A stretch of DNA of 64,000 bases from an uncultured Bacteroidales bacterium. Lineage in GTDB: Bacteria; Bacteroidota; Bacteroidia; Bacteroidales; UBA932. The DNA is taken from positions 62,001-126,000 of the forward strand of contig CALURT010000003.1 of the NCBI GenBank assembly GCA_944323245.1, given 5' to 3'. Of the stretch, positions 49,504-57,980 are shown in pieces (the stretch's first letter is position 1; every line of letters begins with the position of its first letter). Under the pieces are notes generated by a model. That model was not told the DNA's origin. It worked only from the letters and a program-made list of their open reading frames with translations, and searched no databases. The translations under genes and the position numbers were made by a program.

Positions 49504-50421
49504 ATGGACAGACGAGAGTTTTTCAAATACACGGGAATCGCTGCCGCGGGTCTTATGTTGCCGGATATTGTCATTGGTGCTGTACAATCCGACAAACGTC
49601 GAAAATCGGCCGGAAAGTCATCCGGATATTTTACCCTTCTTCAGTTGGCTTCTGCTACCGACAATATCGGAAATTCGTATGTTCTTCAGACGCGGAAAGG
49701 AAGCGTCATCGTTATGGACGGAGGTCTGAAGACCGATTCTCGGAAGTTGATGAAAGTATTGAAAGAGAAGGGCAGTAGGGTTACTGCATGGTTTCTCTCA
49801 CATCCGCATGGGGACCATATAGGGGCATTGAATGAAATACTTAAAAATCGGGAAGAACTGCAGATTGATACCATATATCATTCAAGATTTCCAGAGGACC
49901 TGATAAAAAGGGAAGGAGGCGGTGCTTTGGTACATGAATTTTATGAAAGGCTTGCCGCTCACAAGGACACGGTTGTAGAGGATATACAGGAAACAGGGAG
50001 AATCATTGATATAGACGGAGTCAAATTTATGATTTTAGGAGTTACAAACCCTGAAATCACAGTCAATCCATATAATAATTCCTCGATGATAATCAGGGTA
50101 TGGGATGCTGCCAAGTCCGTAGTTTTTCTCGGTGACGCAGGGAAAGAGTGCGGAGACAAGGTCCTGGCTGCATATCCTGAACTTCTTGATTGCGACTATT
50201 TGCAGATGGCACACCATGGACAATCCGGGTGCGACGAACATTTTTACAAATCGGTTTCTTTCCGTGCGTGTCTGTGGCCTACACCTTCATGGGTATGGGA
50301 CCCGTCCCTTCGTCCGGATCTTACTTTCCTTACTACGGTGGACACAAGACGGTGGATGGATGAGAAAGGAATAACGGAACATTATGTCAGCTGCCTTGTG
50401 GGAGATTGCCTGATATATTAA
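49504..50421 (+). CDS. Metallo-beta-lactamase-fold hydrolase, exported
   Basis: A 305-residue protein. The N-terminus MDRREFFKYTGIAAAGLMLP looks like a twin-arginine-type signal. The MBL fold follows with HPHGDHIGAL (HxHxDH metal site), FLGDAGKECGDKV and MAHHGQSGCDEHFY, close to the ComEC/Rec2-type extracellular hydrolases. It is 30-something nt downstream of the inverted-repeat leader and forms a tandem pair with the next gene. Substrate unknown. Such proteins are not usual PUL members. Confidence 0.85.
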   Translation: MDRREFFKYTGIAAAGLMLPDIVIGAVQSDKRRKSAGKSSGYFTLLQLASATDNIGNSYVLQTRKGSVIVMDGGLKTDSRKLMKVLKEKGSRVTAWFLSHPHGDHIGALNEILKNREELQIDTIYHSRFPEDLIKREGGGALVHEFYERLAAHKDTVVEDIQETGRIIDIDGVKFMILGVTNPEITVNPYNNSSMIIRVWDAAKSVVFLGDAGKECGDKVLAAYPELLDCDYLQMAHHGQSGCDEHFYKSVSFRACLWPTPSWVWDPSLRPDLTFLTTVDTRRWMDEKGITEHYVSCLVGDCLIY

Positions 50422-50432
50422 AAAATACGGAT

Positions 50433-51350
50433 ATGGATAGAAGAGATTTTCTGAAAGTTTCCGGAGCCTCTTTGTTGGGATTCTCCATGTCGGGCCTGTT
50501 GTCAGGATGTGAGAAAATGCCGGACAAGACGGAGGACTATGTCGGAGAAAAGCCGACCGGACATTTTTCAATGGTGCAATTGACATCGTCTACTGATACT
50601 ATCGGCAATTCATACGTGCTGAAAACAACCGGAGGGAAACTGATAGTAATGGATGGCGGCATGAACACCGATGCGCTGAAGTTGAAAGAATATATAAAAA
50701 GCCATGGGAATGTGGTGGATGCATGGTTTCTTTCTCATCCCCATTCTGACCACGTAGGAGCTATAAGTCAGATTCTTGAAGACGGCAACGGGCCGGAAAT
50801 AAAGACGATATATCATTCAAAATTCCCTGATGAACATTTGAGACGAGAAAGCGGAGGATATGCGCTTGCTTCAAAATTATATGCTCAATTGGATTCTCTT
50901 GAGAATACCGGAATCGTGGATTTGCAGACAACTGGAGCAGAATATGATATTGATGGCGTATTCATCAAGGTGCTGGGCGTGACCAATCCCGAAATCACAT
51001 CTAATCCATACAATAATTCTTCAATGATTCTAAGGGTGTGGGACGATTCCAAATCGGTCCTTTTCCTTGGCGATGCCGGGGAAGAATGCGGAGACAAGGT
51101 AATTAACAGGTATTATAAGTATTTGAATTGCGATTATGTGCAGATGGCCCACCATGGGCAACAGGGTTGCAAGAAATCATTCTATATGGCAATAGATTTC
51201 AGAGCATGTTTCTGGCCGACACCGTCGTGGCTATGGAATGCAGATGAACAGTCGAATTACAGAACATGGGAAACGCGCCAATGGATGGATGAAAAAGGAA
51301 TAAGGGAACATCATGTATCCTGTCTTGAAATGGATTATATACTTTATTAG
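50433..51350 (+). CDS. Metallo-beta-lactamase-fold hydrolase, paralogue
   Basis: A 305-residue close paralogue of the previous gene. It starts MDRRDFLKVSGASLLGFSMS and has a Cys (LLSGC) that may be lipidated. HPHSDHVGAI, FLGDAGEECGDKV and MAHHGQQGC keep the metal ligands. The ATG at 50433 gives the twin-arginine-type start; an upstream in-frame ATG overlaps the preceding gene. Tandem duplication followed by divergence is likely. It lies 18 nt before the SusC gene, so it is expressed with the uptake system. Confidence 0.85.
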   Translation: MDRRDFLKVSGASLLGFSMSGLLSGCEKMPDKTEDYVGEKPTGHFSMVQLTSSTDTIGNSYVLKTTGGKLIVMDGGMNTDALKLKEYIKSHGNVVDAWFLSHPHSDHVGAISQILEDGNGPEIKTIYHSKFPDEHLRRESGGYALASKLYAQLDSLENTGIVDLQTTGAEYDIDGVFIKVLGVTNPEITSNPYNNSSMILRVWDDSKSVLFLGDAGEECGDKVINRYYKYLNCDYVQMAHHGQQGCKKSFYMAIDFRACFWPTPSWLWNADEQSNYRTWETRQWMDEKGIREHHVSCLEMDYILY

Positions 51351-51368
51351 CAATTAACCTTTAATATC

Positions 51369-54296
51369 ATGTTTAAAAAACGATTAACCACTTGTCTGAC
51401 GGTGTTGTCAGCACTGTTTTTGCCTGGATTCGCACAAGATTCAGAGACTTTGGACATCAGAGGTGTCGTAGTAGACACCGATGATCCTCCAGTGCCGATT
51501 GTCGGTGCTACGGTTTTCATTCAAGGTTCAACGACCGGTACCATGACAGATGAAGCCGGCTTCTTTTCGATCAATGCGAAAAAGGGTGATATAATTATCT
51601 TTTCATGTATCGGATACAAGGATCAGGAGTACAGGGTGGTACGGAGTATGGCCAATCTGTCCATTGCCCTTGTGGAGGATGTGGAGGTCATAGACCAGGC
51701 TATTGTTACGGGAATGACATCCCAGCAGAGGAAGCACATTGCATCGGCAGTAGGGGCTATAGACAATTCTCATTTTACAAACAAGCCTATAACCCAGCTT
51801 TCACAGGCGCTTCAAGGCGGCACTACCGGTATTCTTGTTTCACAAGGCTCTGGAAGCCCGGGAGCTGACAATGCCACTATAAAGATCAGGGGAGTGGCAT
51901 CATTGCTCGGTTCGAATCCATTGGTCCTGGTAGACGGATTTGAATTCGATATGAACAAACTGGATCCTTCCACTGTTGAGTCCGTATCCATACTCAAGGA
52001 TGCCGCAGCTGCTTCCATTTACGGGGCCAAGGCCGGTAACGGTGTGATACTCATTACTACTAAGAGAGGAACGGCAGGTACCGTCAAAGTCAATTACAAC
52101 ATGTATGTCGGAGTACAGACACCGATGTACATGCCTGAAATGGCTTCAGCTGCCGAATATATGGGATATGTCAATGAAGTGAATGCCAACGCAGGTGCAA
52201 ATCCGCTTTATTCGCAAGAAGAAATAAACATGACAGTGTCCGGAGAGGATCCGATTTCATATCCCGACACTGACTGGACAAATCTGATTCTGAAAAAATA
52301 TTCCATGATTCAGGAGCACAATATTTCAGTGACAGGAGGAAATACCACGGGACGTTTTGCTCTGTCTGCCCAGTATCTTAAACAGGATGGAATATATAAC
52401 GAACAGAAAAACGGATTTGACAGGTTTACGATCAGGGCCAATACTACAGTCAATCTGACCAAGAACATAATGATTTTCGTGGATACATTCCTTGGGAAAG
52501 ACACCAGAAGATACCCGGAACGCAATCTGATTGAACTCGTATATAACATGCCGCCTACTGTAGTGGCAAAATATCCTATGAAAGAAGGGGTCAATACTGA
52601 ATATTACGGACTGTACCACATGTCGACAGTAAATGCATACGCCTTGTTGCAGAAAGGCAAGAAGGTAACCACCGTCAGAGACTATGTCACGATAAACGCA
52701 AGGCCGCAGTGGAACATCATGCCGGGACTCCAGCTGAAAGGCCAGGTAGGATACAGGTTGTCCACAGGTATGGATAAGGATGATCAGGATCCTTATGTGT
52801 TTTTCAATTACTTTACAGGCGATGAAATTACATCTTTCCCTGCAGATAAATCCGTTTCCTATACGACACGCAGCACTTATTGGTCAGTCGGAGCAACTCT
52901 CGACTGGGTCCAGGAATTCGGAAAGCACAGGGTAAATGTTTTAGGCGGATGGAATCAGGAAGTAAACGGAAGAACAGGATGGGACAATATTGCCTTGGTT
53001 TCATTCTTTGCTAAAGCATATTATAGCTGGGATGACAGATATCTTTTTGAAGCGGGGGCAAGGTATGACGGTTCATCCCTGTTTGACAGCAAGCACAAGT
53101 GGGGTTTCTTCCCGTCCGTAGCCGCAGGATGGAATATCAGTAATGAGCCGTTCATGGAAAATGCCGACTTTATCAATGTCCTCAAACTGCGTGTGTCATA
53201 CGGTATGCTCGGCAATAACGGTATAGATCCGTATTCGTATCAGTCACTTGTGGATGCTTCGACAGGGGCGGAGACAAGAATCGGTAATCCTGACCTGAAA
53301 TGGGAGACCGTACGGATATTCGATGCAGGGCTCGATGTCAGTCTGTTCGATTACAAGGTGGATTTTACCGTTGATGTTTATGACAAGACTGTTGATGACC
53401 TGATAATGACCTTACCGGCGACACCGAGTTCGGGACTGCTTGCTACTCCGGAAAATGTAGGAAAGGCACGGGTCAGAGGTTTGGAATTGGGATTGTCCTA
53501 CAATCATGAATTTTCCGAAGGCGTGAGACTGAGCATCAGTGCCGGATATTCATACAACAGATCGAAATGGCTTGATATTCCGGGAGGAAGGTTCCTGGAC
53601 GGGAGTGTAATAAGCGAAGTCGGTGGACCGCTCCGGGCGTTTTATACCTATGTTGCAGACAATCTGTTGACACAGGAGGATATAGATAACTACGTGGCCA
53701 TTGTGGGAGGTTATCCTGACAACGGTGTGCTTGCCCAGCAGCCGGGGGATATAAAGTACGTGGACACCAACGGAGACGGAATCATTACGGCTGACGACAG
53801 GGTTTCTGTAGGAGATAACGAACCGCATCATATCTATTACGGGAATCTGTCATTCGCCTATAAGAATTTCGATATTGACATGCAGGTTACAGGTACGGGC
53901 AATTACAACGGTTTCCTGTCAGGAATCTATGTGCAGCCGTTGACTACAGCGGGGACAGGTTCCGTACAGAAATGGCAGCTTGACCACTGGACGAAAGAGA
54001 ATCCTGACAAATATGCCGCCCGTCCGAGACCTACGCCAAGCGGGACCGCCAATGATTACAGTTCGACATTCTGGCAGTTCAACAGGGCTTTTGCAAGAGT
54101 AAAATATATACAGGTCGGCTATAATTTTGCCGGCTTGGCAAAGAAGATTCATGCATCAATGTTCAGACTGTATCTGAATGCGCAGAATCCGTTTACTTTC
54201 AGTCATATCAAGATTATTGACCCAGAAACGAGCAGTGCGGCTACCAACTATCCGATGTTCAAGACCTACAGTATAGGCCTTAATATAGGATTCTGA
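51369..54296 (+). CDS. SusC/RagA family TonB-linked outer-membrane protein
   Basis: A 975-residue SusC-type TonB-dependent transporter. Signal peptide, then a carboxypeptidase-regulatory-like domain (DIRGVVVDTDDPPVPIVGAT), the plug with VDGFEFDMNKLDPSTVESVS and ASIYGAKAGNGVILITTKRG (SusC signature), and a 22-stranded barrel. It imports oligosaccharides across the outer membrane together with the following SusD protein, energised by TonB. The rhamnosidase downstream points to a rhamnose-containing glycan. Confidence 0.96.
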   Translation: MFKKRLTTCLTVLSALFLPGFAQDSETLDIRGVVVDTDDPPVPIVGATVFIQGSTTGTMTDEAGFFSINAKKGDIIIFSCIGYKDQEYRVVRSMANLSIALVEDVEVIDQAIVTGMTSQQRKHIASAVGAIDNSHFTNKPITQLSQALQGGTTGILVSQGSGSPGADNATIKIRGVASLLGSNPLVLVDGFEFDMNKLDPSTVESVSILKDAAAASIYGAKAGNGVILITTKRGTAGTVKVNYNMYVGVQTPMYMPEMASAAEYMGYVNEVNANAGANPLYSQEEINMTVSGEDPISYPDTDWTNLILKKYSMIQEHNISVTGGNTTGRFALSAQYLKQDGIYNEQKNGFDRFTIRANTTVNLTKNIMIFVDTFLGKDTRRYPERNLIELVYNMPPTVVAKYPMKEGVNTEYYGLYHMSTVNAYALLQKGKKVTTVRDYVTINARPQWNIMPGLQLKGQVGYRLSTGMDKDDQDPYVFFNYFTGDEITSFPADKSVSYTTRSTYWSVGATLDWVQEFGKHRVNVLGGWNQEVNGRTGWDNIALVSFFAKAYYSWDDRYLFEAGARYDGSSLFDSKHKWGFFPSVAAGWNISNEPFMENADFINVLKLRVSYGMLGNNGIDPYSYQSLVDASTGAETRIGNPDLKWETVRIFDAGLDVSLFDYKVDFTVDVYDKTVDDLIMTLPATPSSGLLATPENVGKARVRGLELGLSYNHEFSEGVRLSISAGYSYNRSKWLDIPGGRFLDGSVISEVGGPLRAFYTYVADNLLTQEDIDNYVAIVGGYPDNGVLAQQPGDIKYVDTNGDGIITADDRVSVGDNEPHHIYYGNLSFAYKNFDIDMQVTGTGNYNGFLSGIYVQPLTTAGTGSVQKWQLDHWTKENPDKYAARPRPTPSGTANDYSSTFWQFNRAFARVKYIQVGYNFAGLAKKIHASMFRLYLNAQNPFTFSHIKIIDPETSSAATNYPMFKTYSIGLNIGF

Positions 54297-54329
54297 CAAG
54301 TCATAAACTCAACCATAGTTCAAATTATC

Positions 54330-56012
54330 ATGAAAACCAAAAACATTCTATACAAATTAGCCTGCATAGCCGGCATCGTGTTCCTGATATCCGGATGTTC
54401 AGATTTTCTGACACGCGACGCTGAGCATCAGACTACGGAAGAAGAGTGGTGGGTAAGCAAGGAAATGCTGCAGACCGTTCTTGAGCAATTATATCGTCCG
54501 ATGCCGGGCGGGACCCTCGTATATACGGCAAGGGATATTTCGCAGACTACAGGTTCCATGGCCTATTATAACATGAAAGTGGAGAATGAAGGATTGACGG
54601 ACAACGGCGTGACATGTGCCAACTATGTGGACAATACGTCATTGACCTATGGTACTGCGTCAAGTTCCATGACGTCCATCACCAATATATGGAACATGAA
54701 ATGGGCCGTCATAAGAAGGTGTTGCAGGTATCTTGAGAACTACCATAAGGCAGTATTCGACCCGGACAAACAACCGCATGAAGGAATACAGAGCGTGGAT
54801 ATGTGGGCGGCAGAAGCGAGGGCATTGAGAGCATACTATCATTTGGAACTTTTTACCTTATTCGGTCCTATTCCTGTCGTAGATCATGTACTGACACCTT
54901 CAGAGCAGAAATTGGAACGGAAAAGCCAGGAGGAGGTCATAAGTTGGATTGTGACCGAACTGGAAGAAGCATCGAAGAATCTACCTGTGAAGCCACAGGT
55001 GCCGGAAGAACGGTGGAGATGGACGAAAGGAGCATGCTATGCCTATATTTCGTATCTGTATATGTTTGTCAGTGACTGGGAAAACGCAAAGGCATGGGCG
55101 CAGAAAGTGATTGACCTTAATATCTACGACCTGTATCGGAGTCCTGCAGATCCTGAGCACAGTTACAGCGAGCAGTTCCTGTACGAAGCATATACAAACA
55201 ATACTCCGGAGAGCATACTTACCAAGGACAAAGGAGCGGGTCAGGCAACGTGGCGTCTTCTTCCTCCGGGATACAGAAACGGTGGCACCGGGGTCGCCCC
55301 TACCGCATCAATGCTCGATGCGTATGAATTGAAAGACGGAAGGACCTTGGATGAATTGTCGGAAGATGAACGTCGGCATTATCATATTTATCCGACACCC
55401 GAAGACCGGGACCCGAGATTGGGCATGACGATATGTTTCCCGAATGAAGAATTTCTCGGATATTCAAATCAGGTATGGTCCTCTGAAAGTCTTGATTATA
55501 TAGGAAAGAGGAATTCTTCAAAAACAGGATACTGGATAAAGAAATGGGTGAATGAGCAAGATCTGACATTGTCTGATTTGTCTACGGGTACGCTTCCGTT
55601 CCAGCTTATGAGATATGCAGTGGTCCTTCTCAATTATGTCGAATGTGCCATCGAATTGGGAGAATTGGGAGATCCGAAAATATACGAATACCTTGACATG
55701 ATACGAGACAGGGCAGGTATGCCACCGGTTGACAGAAGCAAATACGCCACACAGGAAAAACTGCGTGAACTTGTCCGCAGGGAAAGACGGGTGGAACTTG
55801 CATTTGAAGGGCACAGGCTGATGGACATCCGTAGATGGAAGATAGGGGAAGAGGTAATGAACTGCAGTGTATATGGAGCGAAAATGCCTGATTCGGAAGA
55901 ATTGTTCTTTGTCGAAGAACGCAGATTCAATCCTGAGAGAGATTACTTGTGGCCGATCCCGCTGACTGAGATAACATCCAATGAAAAGATGGTCCAGAAC
56001 CCCGGTTATTGA
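54330..56012 (+). CDS. SusD/RagB family glycan-binding lipoprotein
   Basis: A 560-residue lipoprotein: signal MKTKNILYKLACIAGIVFLI with the lipidated Cys in SGCSDFL, the N-terminal SusD region (TTEEEWWVSKEMLQTVLEQLYR), helical TPR-like segments (AAEARALRAYYHLELFTLFG), and the C-terminal RDRAGMPPV and RRERRVELAFEGHRLMDIRRWK block typical of RagB/SusD. It caps the SusC channel and binds the glycan on the cell surface. It follows susC by 33 nt. Confidence 0.96.
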   Translation: MKTKNILYKLACIAGIVFLISGCSDFLTRDAEHQTTEEEWWVSKEMLQTVLEQLYRPMPGGTLVYTARDISQTTGSMAYYNMKVENEGLTDNGVTCANYVDNTSLTYGTASSSMTSITNIWNMKWAVIRRCCRYLENYHKAVFDPDKQPHEGIQSVDMWAAEARALRAYYHLELFTLFGPIPVVDHVLTPSEQKLERKSQEEVISWIVTELEEASKNLPVKPQVPEERWRWTKGACYAYISYLYMFVSDWENAKAWAQKVIDLNIYDLYRSPADPEHSYSEQFLYEAYTNNTPESILTKDKGAGQATWRLLPPGYRNGGTGVAPTASMLDAYELKDGRTLDELSEDERRHYHIYPTPEDRDPRLGMTICFPNEEFLGYSNQVWSSESLDYIGKRNSSKTGYWIKKWVNEQDLTLSDLSTGTLPFQLMRYAVVLLNYVECAIELGELGDPKIYEYLDMIRDRAGMPPVDRSKYATQEKLRELVRRERRVELAFEGHRLMDIRRWKIGEEVMNCSVYGAKMPDSEELFFVEERRFNPERDYLWPIPLTEITSNEKMVQNPGY

Positions 56013-56039
56013 TTTATTAACTATAAAAAACATTTGGTC

Positions 56040-57965
56040 ATGAAAAGAATATTGATGGCGGCATTTTGTATTTTTGCAATAGCTGCATGTGAAAAAGAAC
56101 GTTTTGACATACAGGAGCCCAATCCGGTTCTGGATGTAAAACTGAATGGAGAATCGGTGCTTGAAACTCTGCAGATTATAGAGTATCAGACATCCGTGGA
56201 ATATGAGATAGAATATTCGGGGACATCCAGAATTACGGCCACTCCTCCTGAAGGGTGGACGGCAGAAGTGAAAATGAGTTCAAACACCGTTACCGTTACG
56301 GCTCCGGAATATGACCATGAAGGGGCGGCAACTGAAGGTCAGATTGAATTCCGGGCATACGACGGTCAGGGTGGACATAAGCAGTTTTTCATGAATGTAG
56401 CCGTTTCCGAAGGTCCGATGAGTTTCAAGATAATTTCACCTGACATAAGCGTTGTCCAGCAGTTTACCATGAGCAGCAGAATCACTTATCAGTGTGAAAT
56501 TTCATCAAGTGTGAAAAATTTCAATATATCGGTTCCTCAAGGATGGAGTACCCAGCAGCGTGAGCGAGGACAATTTACAATAATTTCACCTTCATTCGAT
56601 TCTGAATCCGACGTCCATAGTGGCGAAGTCGAGGTCGTTCCGGTTTCATGGTCCGGCAAGATTGATGAATCGCTTGCCGTAAAGTTCGAGGTAAACGCTG
56701 TTGAGGAACTGACTTTCCAGTTCGAACTCGGCGGGCAGTCGTTTGCCTATGGTCAGACCATAGACATGATTTGTTCGGCAGGAGCCATTGCTTCCGTGGA
56801 TATGACGAAGAGTACGGTCCCTCAAGGATGGAGCGTAAACTATGACAGGATGCAGGAGGGAATAATCAGTGTCACTGCGCCTTCGGAAGGTGTAGAACAT
56901 GCAAGATTCGGAGAAATGTCGCTTACGGGCATAGCTGTGACAGGGGACGAGATTCCGAGCAATACAGTCAATCTCAGGATTCTCGGAATCAACAGTACTG
57001 AAGACATGCTGGCATTCAAGGACGCGTATCTGAATGCCGGAGATACGTCACCTTACCTTGTTGACGGAACGCTCGTCCTTAATGATGACATTGTGCTCGG
57101 TGAAGAGACCATGGATGCGACCAAGGCATATTTCATAAAGAACATGGACATACCGATAGACGGGAAAGGATATACCATGACGGTAAACTACTCGAGTTCT
57201 CTTCCGAAATGCAGCATTTTCCAGAATTTGTCGGCAAATGTTTCAAACCTTGATATTGCCGGGGAATTCAGATTGTCGAATCAGTCAGGGACAAGCCATC
57301 ATGGAAGCATTGCCGCCATTATTACGGCACAGGGCGTGATAATAGAAAATGTGAATGTCTCGGCAGATATTGTTTACGAGAATTCTTCCGTGCAGACAAC
57401 GTATGTGGGAGGTTTTGCCGGGACATTGGACGGAAGCGGCAATGCGACGGTAACGTTCAGGAATTGTACCATGTCCGGTGACATCATTGTCGGTGAAGCT
57501 GTCAAGGCTATAGGCGGATTTCTTGCAGAAGCAGGTACCGGACGGAATTGCAGCGCTGAATTCATAGACTGTGAATTTTCAGGAAACTTGCAATATACGC
57601 AGACCAAAACTTACGGGACTAACGGAGCAAGAATAGGGGGGATAATCGGAGACGCATCGAGAAGGGTCATCTTGAGCGGATGCAGCAACAAAGGTTCTAT
57701 AACGGCAAATCTTAACGGTATGCCATTGGCATCAAATACTACCGGATCCGGAATAGGAGGCATAATAGGGCGCGATACGGCTCCGGTCGAAGGCTATCTG
57801 ATTGAAACTTCCTTGGAAAATGTGATCAATGAAGCACCTATTGTAATCAACGGACATGCTGGTACTGAGATGTACGGTCAGATTATCGGGATGGACGTGG
57901 CGAATGCAAATATTACCAAATATGAGAACGTGCAGGAATCGGGAAGTCTGACGATAAACAGGTAA
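56040..57965 (+). CDS. Surface lipoprotein with BACON-like Ig domains
   Basis: About 641 residues: signal MKRILMAAFCIFAIAAC, then three Ig/BACON-like segments (around YEIEYSGTSRITATPPEGW, QCEISSSVKNFNISVPQGW and STVPQGWSVNYDRM), and a C-terminal half rich in Gly and beta strands like a right-handed beta-helix (GSIAAIITAQGVIIENVNVS, FRNCTMSGDIIVGEAVKAIG). It sits in the place where PULs often encode a second surface glycan-binding protein (SusE/F-like), so that role is inferred. The ATG at 56040 was chosen over a TTG two codons earlier. Confidence 0.75.
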   Translation: MKRILMAAFCIFAIAACEKERFDIQEPNPVLDVKLNGESVLETLQIIEYQTSVEYEIEYSGTSRITATPPEGWTAEVKMSSNTVTVTAPEYDHEGAATEGQIEFRAYDGQGGHKQFFMNVAVSEGPMSFKIISPDISVVQQFTMSSRITYQCEISSSVKNFNISVPQGWSTQQRERGQFTIISPSFDSESDVHSGEVEVVPVSWSGKIDESLAVKFEVNAVEELTFQFELGGQSFAYGQTIDMICSAGAIASVDMTKSTVPQGWSVNYDRMQEGIISVTAPSEGVEHARFGEMSLTGIAVTGDEIPSNTVNLRILGINSTEDMLAFKDAYLNAGDTSPYLVDGTLVLNDDIVLGEETMDATKAYFIKNMDIPIDGKGYTMTVNYSSSLPKCSIFQNLSANVSNLDIAGEFRLSNQSGTSHHGSIAAIITAQGVIIENVNVSADIVYENSSVQTTYVGGFAGTLDGSGNATVTFRNCTMSGDIIVGEAVKAIGGFLAEAGTGRNCSAEFIDCEFSGNLQYTQTKTYGTNGARIGGIIGDASRRVILSGCSNKGSITANLNGMPLASNTTGSGIGGIIGRDTAPVEGYLIETSLENVINEAPIVINGHAGTEMYGQIIGMDVANANITKYENVQESGSLTINR

Positions 57966-57980
57966 CAATGCAAATTTTGT

